In this document: piece after piece, positions 1-11,273 of the stretch
How positions within the stretch are numbered: the stretch's first letter is position 1
How the letters are laid out: the number at the start of each line of letters is the position of its first letter
Assembly (NCBI GenBank): GCA_947359465.1
Contig: OX375881.1
Span: 31,413,742 to 31,477,741, forward strand
DNA length: 64,000 nt
Source: Metellina segmentata
Taxonomy: Eukaryota; Arthropoda; Arachnida; Araneae; Tetragnathidae
Direction of reading: 5' to 3'
The notes under the pieces: model-generated
The model's input: only the letters and a program-made list of their open reading frames with translations
What the model was told of the DNA's origin: nothing
Database searches by the model: none
Program-made: the position numbers and the translations under genes

Positions 1-350
1 ATAATTCTTAGGAATAAAAACGTCTGAAACGACCACTGTAAAATATCGATATACGAATTTCGTAAGAAACACTCGGCTATTTCAAGAACTTTCCACTTCT
101 CAGCTCTCACAGATGTCATCAATGCTGCAGCTGAGAAATTTCATCATTTTAAAGATTTTATGGTGACAGTGTCTATTCTTGGATGTACTTATGCACCAAT
201 GAGAATAGTTTTGTAGAAGGTTTCGCACAATGCCACGGACTTGTGAGATCACAGTCATAAAGGTAGTGGATGGGAACAACTTCTTGGCAGCAGATGAACA
301 GTGTACTTGTTCTATGGAAACTTTCTGGGTAAGCCAGAAATGGACCATGG

Positions 351-614
351 CTACCTTTGTTTGGCTTTTTTGGACCAGCTTTGAGTTCTGGTATATAAGG
401 CCGGTGCAATCATAGGAAAGAATTGATAAGTGTGTCCACCTTGCCTTTGATAGGAACATAACAGATCGCAGGGCTTGAAGGATAGTTTTTGAAATAGTTT
501 GGCAAGGCGATCGTGACCAATAGCAAGATAGAATTCAGGTACGGCTGTCTTCCTTGGCCAATCAGGAAGGAATGAAAAGTTGTTCCACCATGTATACATG
601 GAATTCCTCTCCAT
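351..614 (-). pseudogene. possible non-LTR retrotransposon 3' (RNase H-like) relic
   Basis: A minus-strand frame contains a stretch around FYLAIGHDRLAKLFQKL followed by C-x2-C-like spacing. It resembles the RNase H tail common in arthropod LINE polyproteins, where an A-T-GHD-x-L-x-x-HLHRI motif is followed by a small Cys/His cluster. Here the His residues are partly lost and I see no reverse transcriptase next to it. Downstream on the minus strand, to about position 60, the frame degenerates. The match is by motif memory only and could be chance. Confidence 0.28.
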
Positions 615-620
615 AAGTTC

Positions 621-1110
621 TTTCGTTAGGATATTGTAGCTAAATCATCGCCACTTTTCTTCAATGCGGCCCAAGATTTCCCTTGTGTGAATGTATTTTG
701 TAGGGTAAGGAGACAGGCTCGATCACTTTGGTAAACTTTATGGAGGAACACTGAAATGAATTAAAATATTTTTCAATTGCAGAGCTTAATGACCTCCATT
801 ACTTCAAAACAAATTACCTAGAGCAGTTACCACTTTTTCTGCAAAAGCCAGAATAGGCCACATTGTAACTCAGTCCTACTTGAATCGTTCTCACCTGGCT
901 GACTCCAACAAGTGCCTCCTCGTTTGTCATGACGATGAAAAGACTTAGATGAGCCTATGATGTTCGACAGAACCGGATAGAACATTTTTTTGAATTCCCT
1001 TGAAAAAAAATTGTGATTAATCTTCTACTCTCACTGTTTTTTCTAAAGTTCATTTTATGTAAATTGCTTTTCTGATTTAAAAGAGACATCACAGGAAATA
1101 GGGTGCTAGA
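621..1110. other. no recognisable gene
   Basis: AT-rich sequence without a long open frame or recognisable element. Nothing can be assigned here. Confidence 0.5.
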
Positions 1111-1117
1111 TCTTCCC

Positions 1118-1160
1118 AGGATTAATCATTTAACCCTGGGAGAGTTAAATGATTAATCCT
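1118..1160. repeat. perfect 17-bp stem hairpin
   Basis: The 17 bases starting AGGATTAATC at 1118-1134 are exactly reverse-complemented at 1144-1160, around a 9-base loop. No transposon ends or coding context surround it. It could be a decayed palindromic element or a transcribed hairpin. Confidence 0.75.
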
Positions 1161-1244
1161 CTAAAGGGTTCACAGGCATAATTCCAACTTGAAACATGAA
1201 GTATGTTCCTTCATGATTTCTAATTAATTTTGACTTTCTTTGCC

Positions 1245-1545
1245 AATAGAACCTTTTCAAAGGATTCTATTATAAGGCAATAAGCAATAAAGTATTTCCA
1301 TAGGATTCTATTATAAAGAAAGGAGATAGATAGAATGTTTTCAAAAGCTTCTATTCCAATGAAATGAGCAATGGAATGTTTTCAAAGGTTTCTAATTCTT
1401 CTCAAAGGAAAGTAGCAATAGAATGTTTCCAAAAGCTTTTATTCCAATGAAATGAGCAATGGAATGTTTTCAAAGGTTTATAAAGATTTTCAAAGGAAAG
1501 TAGTAATATAATCTTTCCACGGGATTCCTATTACACGAAAAGATG
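1245..1545. repeat. minisatellite array, GAATNTTTCCAAAGGATTCT family
   Basis: Degenerate tandem units of about 38-45 bp, with recurring words such as TTCAAAGG, ATTCTATT and GAGCAATAGAATG. Related arrays occur at 11450-11670, 41388-41495, 48420-48880 and, in the opposite orientation, within 49256-49990. It is not coding. Confidence 0.65.
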
Positions 1546-2950
1546 AGTGCCAGACACCTTACCATCCCTGAAAGGGTTATATGATTAATTCAATAAACTG
1601 TTACTTCATTTGTTGAGACCTATTTTTTATAGTATCGCAAAATTATTCGAAACATTTTAAATATTTTATTTGTAAGAACTAATAAAAAGTAAGGGAAAAA
1701 CAACACTTTCGAAGAGGGGTTTATCCCTTTTACTGTCTGCTCTAATGCTAGTAATACTCACATCGATGCAGCAGTTCATTACACAAACTATTTAACAAGG
1801 CTAACATAATTTAAAATGCACGCATCGATGCACGTAATATATGGTCTTTATACGTAGCTTTTGAGTACATAGTATGTTGAAACCTTTCTACAGTATCCTG
1901 GTGAATAAATAATCGATCGTTAATATTTTCCCAAAACATTTGATACTTTAGAAGCTTAACGTGTATACTTCTTCCGAAATCGCCTGTTCTACTTACCGGA
2001 ATTGCTATTCGCGAAGACTTTCGCAGGGAGGTAGGTGTTTTGCACGTAGTGTTCATTTCCAAACGATTTTCAACAAACCATCCCGGCGACAATTTCGTCC
2101 ATAGAACGCCTGGACCGTGACGTCATTGCGCTTCTCTTTCACGATTCCTCGGTATTACGCTTAAAGCTTCGTTCGATATGAGTTTTAGAGCGTTTGAAAC
2201 CGATATCGTTTGCAGGAGAAACAAGAAATGAAAAAAAATAAAAAAAAAAAAAGGAAGGTACACTATCATGGCCGAGAAAAGATTCTTTTGAACGCCATTT
2301 TCAAAATTTCTCTTGAAGATAAAAATAGCGCTCTCGTTTTTCTCGTGTTGCCAGAAAGCGTATAGGAAATAGTAGGTCGGAAAAAAGGGGTAAATAAAAT
2401 ATAAAATTGTCTACTCGTGCAATACTGAAATGGCTCCTTTTCTTTTCGGGACTGTTGTGAAACGCCTTTTTGGGTGTTTCGTGTTTTGATATTCTTTGAA
2501 AGCCACTTTGATCATTTTCTTCTGTTCGTCTTCTTTTCGATTCTATCCCAAAGTGTTAAGATAAAAGAACACGAAGAGAATTGAGAATCCATGTTTCCTT
2601 AAGAAATGTCAGTGGAAAGGTGGTTCCAAAGTGCGCCGTGTAGTATGCACCATGAAAACATCGTCTACCCGTAAAAAAACCCGTTTTATAATGGTATCCT
2701 GTTTTATTTTCTGAGTGCGCCGTGGACATCTTCCATGTCCTTCTTGCAACACATATTCCTTTTCTTTAACTAAACATCTAAGTGATTCTACACCGGGGAC
2801 GAGCACCTTGAAGTTAATGCTCTATTAGAACTCATGAGGTTGACACGATTATTGTAACGGTATTCGTTAGGTAGCATTAAAGACTTCTTGATAAAAAAAT
2901 ATGAGTGGTCATACTGATTTCAGCAATTCAATAAAAATTCCAAATTGATA
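1546..2950. other. no recognised gene; short unassigned frame
   Basis: The only notable item is a 93-codon minus-strand frame (1811-2092) with no family resemblance. The sequence around 1950-2170 is less AT-rich than its surroundings, and a perfect TGACGTCA palindrome sits just upstream of that frame. I do not call a gene. Confidence 0.4.
2118..2125. promoter_or_regulatory. CRE-like palindrome TGACGTCA
   Basis: This is an exact match to the CREB/ATF consensus palindrome, in a locally less AT-rich stretch just upstream of a minus-strand 93-codon frame. A single 8-bp match in a window this size is weak evidence of function. Confidence 0.18.
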
Positions 2951-2954
2951 TGAA

Positions 2955-3330
2955 CCGTGGAAGACCAACTGATTAGCAACCGAAGGGTTGAAATTTATCA
3001 AAACTCGGTCCAGTCAAAGACAGTAGTGTACACAGGGGATGATGCACGTTAAATCTGTCATGGCGTAAAATATTCTTACGTTGGCGTCGTGGTGTGGAAG
3101 TTTGGAGAAGGGATACCAGCTCAGATGTTCTCGTCATCTGAACGTGGCTCAAAATTACTAGGCGTTTTCCTTGGATCTTTCCCTTCGGTATTGATTCTGG
3201 ACCGTCACAAAAAGTCCAGTTGCTCAATACAATGTTAAATAACTACCTTCGGAAATGATTTAGACCGTCAAAAATGGCCAGTTGTTTTGCTCTTTGGGAC
3301 GCGTTAATTAAAGTGCTTACAACTACCAAA
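2955..3330 (+). mobile_element. SINE-A copy, head type 2, degenerate
   Basis: Shares the SINE-A body in order: GCACGTTAAATCTGTC, then GTGTGGAAGTTTGGAGA, then CAGCTCAG, then TCGTCATCTGA, then GGACCGTC, and a tail near ACGCGTTAATTAAA. The head carries the type-2 tRNA-like words GATTAGCAACCGAAGGGTT. The terminal body portion is repeated once (about 3240-3330). No target-site duplication was seen. Confidence 0.7.
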
Positions 3331-3764
3331 CAAAAAATTCCAATTCGATATAGGGGAAGGTGTCGTACATTAGGACAGTTGTAACTTGAAACAGTTTATA
3401 TTGTGCTGCCTCCTTTTGAGTAAGTAGCGAAATAACACATTGTAGTTTACCATTTGCCACCAGAGAACCTTCTCACAAATATTGGCACTCCACAGGTGTT
3501 TGTTGTGTTTGCTAAACAACTAATTGAAATACGCCCTCTAGTAAGCAAATATTTTGGATTTTTCAATTTTGATTCTTGTATTTTCAATGATTATAACTAC
3601 ATTTTTTATGATTGGTAAAGTTAGTTAAAAATATGTTCTACTCAATGATGATACGATTTTAATGTAAACATAACCTGATACTACTTTCTAGACTGTTTTA
3701 TTTGTAAAGCAACTTATTTTGTCCTTTGATACAACAGTCTGGATTTACAAATAAACTAATACCC

Positions 3765-3835
3765 TGAAGTTACGCGATTGGTGGGACCAACGGAAAATCG
3801 CGTAAGTTGATTTCGCGTAAGTCGGGGCATATAAA
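3765..3835. mobile_element. possible pogo/Tigger-like terminal fragment
   Basis: The words TTACGCGATT, GGTGGGACCAAC, AATCGCGTAAG and TTTCGCGTAAGTCGGGG resemble the internally repeated terminal sequence of Tigger-type MITEs, which read CGACTTACGCG with a GTTGGTCCC core on the other strand. No second terminus was found, so this is tentative. Confidence 0.3.
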
Positions 3836-4360
3836 TTTGCACATTAATTTTATTTGATTGAGACCAAGGACTAACAAACACACTACCTTAGAAGAAAAAT
3901 ACCGTATGAAATTGCAGTTTTTTAATACCTATTATATAAAAAACAATGTAAAAAATTAATGTGCAGCGTAAAAATTTTATTTCGATGTCGATGACTTCAT
4001 AAAATTAAAATCACAAATTCCTACGACACAAAGCCTTCTTTCTTTTTACTCGGAATTTCTTCGTAGCAAGCTAAATTTTTTTTATTCCTTGCTTTGCATC
4101 TATAACGCATTCTTTGTTGAAGTCTATGTTTTCTAAAAATATTACGCCCCTTTCATCTGCCCGGGCCGCGCAGATGGTATTCGAAAGTCTTCCTATTGGT
4201 TTTGAGTGTGCAGGTGACTTTTAACTGATTCCCTGAAAAATCTGCCAAGTGTTGTCAAGTGATAAAATGTTGGAACAATGTGTAATTTTTATAAATACGG
4301 AATTTAGTATGTGTGGAATTGATTTATTTTGTAGTCTACTTCAAACAATCTAATCAACAT
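3836..4360. other. no recognisable gene
   Basis: AT-rich sequence with many stops in all frames. It may be the interior of the element whose terminus lies at 3765-3835, but I cannot support that. Confidence 0.4.
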
Positions 4361-4535
4361 GGCTCCCAAGGTACAACATGTATCCCAAGGTACAGCAACA
4401 GTATCCCAAGGTACAACAATATGTATCCCAAGGTACAACAACATGTATCCTAAGGTACAACAACATGTATCCTAAGGAAAAACAACATGTATTCCAAGGT
4501 ACAACAGCATACATCCCAAGGTACAACACCATGTT
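4361..4535. repeat. 22-bp minisatellite (about 8 units)
   Basis: Tandem units close to AAGGTACAACAACATGTATC plus two bases, about 22 bp each with some 19-bp variants. They run from the first CCCAAGGTACAAC word to the CATGTTGAACC end. The minus strand is open only because of the repeat (LGYMLLYL-like periods). An isolated CCCAAGGTACGACAAC word recurs at 4744, next to the Tc1 miniature element. Confidence 0.8.
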
Positions 4536-4767
4536 GAACCTTGAGACATTTGCATAGATTAACAAAACAGTTTATTAAACAGTTATCGTTTGAGGGAGAG
4601 AGAGAAATAAATAAAAAATGGCAAATTCTTCCAAAAGTAATGAATGTAAATAGTTGATGGAAAAACAGCTACATTATAGCCTCAGCCACATTATATACTG
4701 CAGCCACATTATAGCCTCAGGAAAAATATTTGTTTATAACTGTCCCAAGGTACGACAACTTCCCTTA

Positions 4768-5329
4768 CACTACCCTGCAATAATGGACCGGACAGCAAGA
4801 TGTGATGGTATGCGGGAAAGAAGACATGCTTTAATAGGGGGATGGTCTCCCACGTGCTGCAATTACACTAGCAACCCTTCCGGGCATACTTTAAACAAGG
4901 TTTTGATACACAGCTACGGGTATTTGTGTCCATTCCTGCTGCAAGAATGTCGCCAGCTCAGCTGTAGAGTACGGACGTGATTCCAGATCCGCAAGCATCG
5001 CTCTAACTCGTCCCACAAATGTTCTATGGGGTTTAGGTAGGGAATATGAGCAGGCCAGGGAAGACGTTTTACATTCATATCTTGATACCACTGCTTGACA
5101 GAGGCTGTAGCATGACTCAGAGCGTTGTCGTCCTGGAAGTAACATTCGTCCATTTCATAAAATTGCCACATCGAACCTGATTGTCCAAAATGTTCTTGTA
5201 GGCGTCGGCGTTCAATTCACCTGGAACAACATGCAAAGGTTCAAGGCCATACCACGAAAAACACCCCCGAACAAGTAGTCGGATTTTATGCAATTCCGCT
5301 GGCGTACGGTCCATTATTCTAGGGTACTG
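4768..5329 (-). mobile_element. Tc1-derived miniature element, copy 1
   Basis: A 562-bp unit with TA on both sides and termini of the form CACTACCCTGCAATAATGG and, at the other end read inward, CAGTACCCTAGAATAATGG. On the minus strand the 5' terminus runs almost directly into a transposase fragment. That fragment begins at the GCFSW region, carries QDDNA (second catalytic Asp) and LNPIEHLWDEL (catalytic Glu, 34 residues later, so DD34E), and ends near AARGRPSPY before a stop. The DNA-binding domains and first catalytic Asp are missing, so it cannot encode a functional transposase. Frame breaks are also present. Two sister copies of nearly the same size lie at 39538-40107 and 57405-57970. Confidence 0.82.
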
Positions 5330-5331
5330 TA

Positions 5332-5990
5332 TAGTAGTTGATGGGTCAACACACAAATTAGATTTTACCAAAACGATGGTAGACCATACATTTTTTTCAT
5401 TAGATAGCCCTAATGTATCTCGCGAGAGCATTTGGATAGCAAGAGTAAAATTTTCTTAGAACGTCTGGTCTGTTTGAATACACTGAAAACCGCTCTCAGT
5501 TCTTCCAAGAAACTTATTTTCTTTTTATATCCAATTGTTTTTAATGAATTTTAGTGGAAATTTCAACTCTAATTAAATTGTCCTAGGATTAATTGCCTTT
5601 TCTGAATCTGTCCAATGGAGGATCCCTCTTTCAAACTGACTTTTCTTTTTACCCAACTGCATACGTCAGTATTTAAAGGGAAATGTTTTCCCTCGACATT
5701 GCTTATATGCTTGTCCCAACCCGCAATTGTCTTTCGTTGACGAATTTCTTTTTGAAAAACGTTAAGGAAGGAAAAATCTTATTTTAAAAGAATTTTCTCA
5801 AGCAAGAATTCTTTCTTTGGATTTCGCCACTGTTATTTTTCCTTCCGTAGTACTGTGATCTTTAATGGAAGCAGTCGTGAACTTAGATTAGATTAAAACT
5901 TATAATATTAACATATAGAAAAATATAGGGTCATTACAAATGGTTTATCGGATTTTTAAGTCCTATAACTTCCAAGCTATGGTAGGCAAT
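5332..5990. other. no recognisable gene
   Basis: AT-rich with no long frame. Nothing assigned. Confidence 0.5.
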
Positions 5991-5992
5991 TG

Positions 5993-6265
5993 AATTTATG
6001 TCACTCTGGAGCAACACAAAGGGATATTGGCGACGGTCCGCGGTTAAATTCCAAAGGGAAAGATCTGAGGAAAACGCCTCATATTTTTTTAACCACGGTC
6101 AGATGATAAGGGCAACGCCTGTGTTGTCACCCCGCTCCCCAAACTTCAACAACAAGCCAACGCGAGGACATTGGATACCACAACAGATTTAACGTGAACC
6201 ATCTCCCTTTGTACGCGACGGTCTTTGACTACACTTAGTTTCGAACTCGCAGCCTTCCGGCACAT
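5993..6265 (-). mobile_element. SINE-A copy, minus strand
   Basis: From the TTATGTCACTCTGGAGCAACACAA end through GGACCGTC-like, TCATCTGACCGTGG-like and AACTTC words to a B-box-like GTTTCGAACTCGC on the displayed strand. It is the reverse complement of the SINE-A body with a type-2 head. It is the first member of a dense SINE nest. Confidence 0.75.
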
Positions 6266-6403
6266 AAAAATACATTATTATAACCTTGAGGTACAATTCG
6301 TGAAGCGAATCACTATTTAATCAAATGTAGCAAGTGAGCTAGCAAATGGGTTTTCTCCCCCTCTCCAACTCGTAGGCTGCTAGCACAGTGAACCAACTCA
6401 GCC

Positions 6404-6722
6404 GACCAACCGGTTTAGTGGTTAAGGTGCTAGCCTCTAGATCGGAAGGTTCCTGGTTCGAATTCTGGTCCGGGCATGGATGTTCGTAAGCGTATGGTGA
6501 AGAGGCGGCTGGTGCACCTTAAATCTGTCATGGCCGAAAGTCCTCACGTTGGGTTGGTGTGGAAGTTTGGAGAGTGGGGTGCCAGCTCAGGTGTTGCTTC
6601 GTCATCTGTCCGTGGTTCAAAATTACGAGGTGTTGTCCTCGGATCTTTCCCTTAAGGGACTGATCCCGGACCGTCATCAATAGCCCGTTGTGTTGCTCTA
6701 AAACGACGTTAATTAAAAGTAC
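6404..6722 (+). mobile_element. SINE-A copy, head type 1, full length
   Basis: Starts GCCGACCAACCGG and carries a pol III A-box-like TAGTGGTTAAGG and a B-box-like GGTTCGAATTC, typical of an Asp/Glu-class tRNA-derived head. The common body follows (GGTGCACCTTAAATCTGTC, GGAAGTTTGGAGAGTGGGG, CTTAAGGGACTGATCCCGG, GTTGTGTTGCTCTA) and it ends ACGTTAATTAAAAGTACC. Closely similar full copies are at 22684-23016 and 41057-41378. Confidence 0.88.
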
Positions 6723-6734
6723 CTTATCTAACTC

Positions 6735-6895
6735 GAATCGTCACCAATACCTCGCTGTGTTTCTACAGTGCGACGTAAGTTCAAGTACCTACCAAGGACA
6801 ACACCTCTTCATTTTGAACCACGGTCAGATGATCCCGGACATTCGTCAATAGCCCGTTGTGCTGCTCTAGTATGACGTTAACTAAAATTACCATT
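6735..6895. mobile_element. SINE-A 3'-end fragments
   Basis: Two partial copies of the SINE-A tail (CACCAATACCTCGCTGTG...CGACGTAAGTTC, then CCCGGACATTCGTCAATAGCCCG...ACGTTAACTAAAATTACC). They are joined by a short minus-strand body piece (GACAACACCTCTTCATTTTG). This mosaic suggests repeated insertion or recombination among SINE copies. Confidence 0.6.
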
Positions 6896-7004
6896 ACCAG
6901 CACAGTGAGCCAACTCAGAAAGCCAACCATCCCTAAATTAATAAAGTAGGTAGGTAGATATTTAATTAATTACACTGGAGCAAAGCACAGCGGTTTATTG
7001 GTGA

Positions 7005-7318
7005 CGGCACTGGTAGGTAGGTAATTAATGAACAACACAATGGAGCAACACAACGGACTCTGGCAACAGTCTGAGATCAACCCAAAGGGAAAGACACGAT
7101 GACAATACTGCGTAATTTGAAGCACGGTTATGACGAGGTCACACCTGAACTGGCACCCCACTCTCCGAACTTCCATACCACATTAACGTGATGACGTTTG
7201 AGGACAGATATAACGTGCACCAGACCACTTTGTACCCGACAGTCTTTGGTTGGATTCGAACTCGCAAATCTTCGGTTGATGGTCTGTTACTCTTCCAACC
7301 GGGCTACCTCGGCACGGC
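7005..7318 (-). mobile_element. SINE-A copy, head type 2, full length
   Basis: Minus-strand copy. The far end, read on the minus strand, gives GTGCCGAGGTAGCCCGG, then GGAAGAGTAACAGA, then the B-box-like GAGTTCGAATCC. These are features of a second tRNA-like head distinct from type 1. The shared body and the ATTAATTACC-like tail follow to position 7005. Confidence 0.82.
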
Positions 7319-7850
7319 GACGTTCCGGGTTCAAACCCGAAGATCCGATGACAATACCTCGTAATTTTGAATCTTTCCCTTAGGGGATCGATCCCGGACC
7401 GTCGGCAATAGCCCGCTGCGTTGCTCTAGTACGACGTTAATTAAAATTACCTTACCAGAATCGTCACCAATAGCCCGCTGTGTTTCTACAGAGCGACGTT
7501 AGTTCAAATACCTTCCAAGGACAACACCTCTTCATTTTTAACCACTGTCAGATGACGAGAACAACACCTTAGATGGCACCCCACTCTCTAAATTCGCTTA
7601 CTTAAGACAACCCGTGAATGTGAACTTAATGTAAGGACATTTGAGGACATTACGCTGTAATTACCAAATTACCGCTTAATTTTGAAGCAGGGTCAGATGA
7701 CGAGGTCAACACCTGAACTGGCACCCACTCTCCAAACTGCCGCAGCACGCCAAGGCGAGAACATTGGAGGCCACGACAGATTTAACGTGTAGCAGTCATA
7801 CACATCTTGGCTTGGATTCGACCTGTAAATTGATAAGGGTTTCGCGTTTT
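7319..7850. mobile_element. SINE-A fragment nest
   Basis: Successive partial copies: a plus-strand tail with GGATCGATCCCGGACCGTCG and ACGACGTTAATTAAAATTACC (7370-7450), a second plus tail fragment (7455-7520), then two minus-strand body fragments (7520-7590 and 7675-7845). These show TCAGATGACGAG, GGCACCC-CACTCTC and GACAGATTTAACGTG words. No target-site duplications can be isolated in this mosaic. Confidence 0.65.
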
Positions 7851-8590
7851 CGGCACATCGACCCGGACGCGCGCTTGGGCGTGACTATGAAAAATTTCCC
7901 TTAACAAATTCCAGGAGTGCAAAAAAAAAAACAAAAAACGCATTACAAGAATCCTCACCCCCGAGTGTGCATTGCACATTCACAGCATGCCCGGGCAACA
8001 TCACCCTAAAACAAAGTGCCCCGACATTAAGCTGCGATAAAGCAGGCAAAAAAAAGTATATCTTGATTTAAGGCATCTTGATAAAAGTCAATTTCGGGAC
8101 TCTTCCTCAGGCTATAAATTGCACTTTTATAGCCCGGGGCTGGGGATAGCCTTCATTATTGCCCCATTTATCTCTGGGGCGTATAAAAGTCAAGCCCCGC
8201 TCCTTCTTAAAGCGATAAGCGGTAGAGTTGCTGAGTTCATTATGCGATATAAATTTTCCGCATCCGCTCGCATTCTGAAAATTTTAAACGCCTTTATTAG
8301 CGCGATGACATTCTTAAAGTTGGAGTAAATCACATTCGGAATGGTTATTAAATTTATCATCATCGAGGAGGTATGTTTCATGTCACGTAATGGGCTAATT
8401 TATGGGGATTTTTTCCCACTCTCCTCTGCTGCCCTCTGACGGACACTTTCCATCTCCTTTTAGTTGTCTTTTGCAGTAGGGGGTGATGGAGCACAGGGGG
8501 AGGATCGGAATGTGTCGATAACCAAGGAAGCAGGCTTACCGGAGGGATTTTCTTTCAGCTTACTGCATTAGAACACCCAGAGGTCAGCTC
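7851..8590. other. no recognisable gene
   Basis: Contains a short overlapping plus/minus pair of small frames around 8119-8381 that look like chance. A TAAAGCGATAAGCGG-like GC patch is present. Nothing assigned. Confidence 0.4.
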
Positions 8591-8593
8591 TAC

Positions 8594-9023
8594 CCCCGGT
8601 AGCCTTGTTGGCAGAACAGCGGATTAGCAACCACAGGGCTACGATATCGAAACTAGGCCCCATAGAGGACCGTCGCGTACGAGGAGGATGGTGCGTGTTA
8701 AATCTGGCGTGGCCTAAAATGTTCGCGTAGTGTGGAAGTTTGGAGAGTGGGGTTCCAGCTGAGGGGTTGATCTTTTCACCAGACCGTCGTTCGGAACTAG
8801 GCCCAAAAGAGGCGGAGGATGGTAAGCGTTAAATCTGTCGTGGCTTAAAATGTTCTCACGTTCACGTAGTGTGGTAGTTTGGTGAGTGGGTTTCCAGCCG
8901 AGGGGTTGATCCCTTCATCCAACCGTGGTTTAAAATATCGATGCGTCTTTGGATCTTTTCATTCGGACCGTCGCCAATAGCCCGGTGTGTTGCTCTAGTG
9001 CGACGTTAATTAATTACATACCT
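8594..9023 (+). mobile_element. SINE-A copy, head type 2, with internal duplication
   Basis: The head words GGCAGAACAGCGGATTAGCAACC and a degenerate B-box (ATATCGAAACTAGG) precede the body. The segment from GGAGGATGGTGCGTGTTAAATCTG to GGGTTGATC occurs twice in tandem (about 8680-8775 and 8810-8915). The normal 3' part CCGTCGCCAATAGCCCGG...GTGCGACGTTAATTAA follows. Confidence 0.72.
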
Positions 9024-10106
9024 ATATTCAGCTTACAGCAATAACACAACCAGAGGGTGGGCTAATGGACTTCGATCCTTTCCCAAAGCAATAGAAAATT
9101 AAATTTTCATCCTTCACGTTTTTTTTAATGGAGGAGCAAAATACGCTTAAAAGCAAGACGTGAAAGACAGTGCAATTTCGTCTACTAACAGGTACTTCAG
9201 GGTAGAGATAGATTTCACTGCTAACATGAGATTCATAATAAAGTCCTTACACGGCTACGTTACTGTCGAATTATAGCTACAGATCAGAAAGTGAGGTAGG
9301 ACCACATCTATTATCTCTAATTACCACATCTAAATATGAAAATAATTAATAGATTTTTACATTACTAGGGGGCTCCGCCCCCTGCTCGCTTACGCTCGCC
9401 AACCCCCGTAATACGATATATATATATATGACAGTTTTAGTTAACGGTTGTAACAAAAAGTAGCGAAAATATCCAAAGAATCCGAATTTTGTATGACAAA
9501 CTTTTGATCGCATCCAATTTAATTATTAACCGATTTCAAAAATAATAGTACCGTAAGAAAGAGTACATTCTGAGGTATACTGCGATATTTTAAAAATTAA
9601 AAACTAATAGGAATAAGATATAAATACGGCAGTTTAAAAAAAAAGTAACAAAAATGTCCCGATTTTTCCCGAATTTCAAAAAAATATTATCAAGAACCAA
9701 ATTGAAATTAAAAAAAAAAACTCGACGAGCTGCAAAAATTTACGTTGAGAGATACTCTTTAAAAAAACTCACGTCTGAAGACTGAAAATTTGTATGTGTT
9801 TTGCTCACTCGCGGAAGAAATTTCGCTTCTTCAATTTTGACACTTAATAAACCCTAAACTAATAGCCGCATCGGAAAAAAATCTTAATAATTGTCCAGGG
9901 AATACGATGAAGAACAAATAATGTTAATTTCGTTTTTTTCCGATCAGTACTCTCTCGGGAAATCGTTTAACAATCGAGCTAAACAACACAGTTTTAAATC
10001 CTGCGGCGGTAACTTTTTTTTAATATAGAGAGATATCACATCGATACACGAGTCCGAAGTATTAACCCCGATTTCACGATGTCCTCTGTAAACCTGCAAA
10101 GTAACA
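9024..10106. other. AT-rich, no gene
   Basis: Contains a GC-rich hairpin at 9368-9407, a short (TA)n run at 9415-9428 and homopolymer-rich AT sequence. No coding frame is supported. Confidence 0.45.
9368..9407. repeat. GC-rich nested hairpin motif
   Basis: A 40-bp block that begins with the GGGGGCTCCGCCCCC stem-loop and ends in CCCCC, with CTCGCTTACGCTCGCC between. The leading G run can pair with either C run, giving two alternative hairpins. It is the most GC-rich patch in several kilobases of AT-rich DNA. It resembles the terminal motif of an unknown mobile element, but only one end is visible. Confidence 0.55.
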
Positions 10107-11273
10107 CAGTCGAACCCGCATATAGAGATGTCTCACGATACGCTGAAAATTATTCGTTATATCCGATATTCGTTACATCCGATTTAATAAAAAATGGAAT
10201 TACCCGCATGTTCTAAAGCAAAGGAATTTTCGCACGAAGGCTAAAAATTTATTTCATATAAGTGGGGAAAAGTCTGTAAAACTTTCTTTAGAACAGTTGA
10301 ATTTATAATGCAGTTGTATAATTCTTTTTCCAGAGCACTAAAATTATCACGGCAGTCAATGTTATGCGATTCGAAGAACGCACGCAAAGTTTGAAGACTG
10401 TCCACGGCAGATTTCGATGTCACTAATTGTCTATTTACTTCAATTTCAATGTCTTCCTCTTCGGAATCATCAGAAGTATTTTGTAACATTGCTGCAATGA
10501 TGTCATCGTCTGTTTGTTGTGCTTCAATTTCTATGTTGCAATCGCTAGAAACATAATCAATAAAAGTATCCTCACCACATCCAAAATTATTTTTTCCTGT
10601 AAATTTTTCTACAGGGAACTTTCGACAAGATCAATCTCAGAAATGAAATCTGAGTCTCGAAGCTCCCCTAAAAATTCTGCATGTTTCCAGCAGTTTTGGA
10701 TGGTTTTCGATTGAACCAAACGCCAGACATCATTATAATCTGAGATCTGTAATTACATTTCCTCCCTCTCTCTGACGCATTTTATTATGTCCATATCCAA
10801 GGGCTGCAGCTTTGATGCAACACATTTTGATAAAAAACATTTACTAAACCTTCCCAAAGAACCAATCTGCTTGCTATGTACTCTGCCTTGCAACATAACA
10901 AGACAAAATCACAACTGTCCTCCTATATCCGGTGTACAGCTCAAAGTTAAAACACGTGAGCTTAGTAACTAATAAACAACCAACAAGCAAAACCCTCTTC
11001 TCCCACGTTTCTCGGAAAATTTTCTCCATTGTCTATCCTCTCTAGTTTTTGTCGTCCAGAAATGGGGGAAAAAAAGAAAAAAAAAGGGGGGGGGGGATGT
11101 TAGTTTTTTGCCAGAACCCAAAACTTCGCATTATCCGATATTCACGCTCCAATACTTCGCTATAGGCGATCTTTTTAACGTTATTTAGTATTGCAGTTCC
11201 AATGGGACAGAAAAAAAAGTCGTAATAACCGATATTTCGCTGTATCCGAGCTCGCAATAAGTGGGCTCGACTG
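10107..11273 (-). mobile_element. pogo/Tigger-like DNA transposon, decayed
   Basis: Inverted termini CAGTCGAACCCGC (10107) and, on the opposite strand from 11273, CAGTCGAGCCCAC. The right end is followed by TA. Subterminal ATCCGATAT / ATAACGAAT words mirror each other. At about 1.17 kb it is much shorter than an autonomous pogo-type element (usually 2-3 kb), so it is an internal deletion derivative. It retains only the C-terminal part of the transposase. Confidence 0.7.
10241..10745 (-). pseudogene. C-terminal fragment of a pogo/Tigger transposase
   Basis: Minus-strand frames read DVWRLVQSKTIQNCWKHAEF around 10655-10715. This is the region just after the catalytic core of Tigger/jerky-type DDE proteins, where W-x-x-V-x-x-x-T-I-x-N-C-F/W-R/K-K-A is conserved. 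A frameshift follows, and then an 82-codon acidic C-terminal tail (10241-10489, SDDSEEEDIEIE). The catalytic DDD residues and the CENP-B-like HTH are absent from the element. It is a dead remnant. Confidence 0.62.

Noticed and set aside
6404..6480. tRNA gene call at SINE heads (A and B boxes present)
   Set aside because: The sequence does not fold as a clean cloverleaf, continues into the SINE body, and recurs many times, so these are SINE promoters and not tRNA genes.
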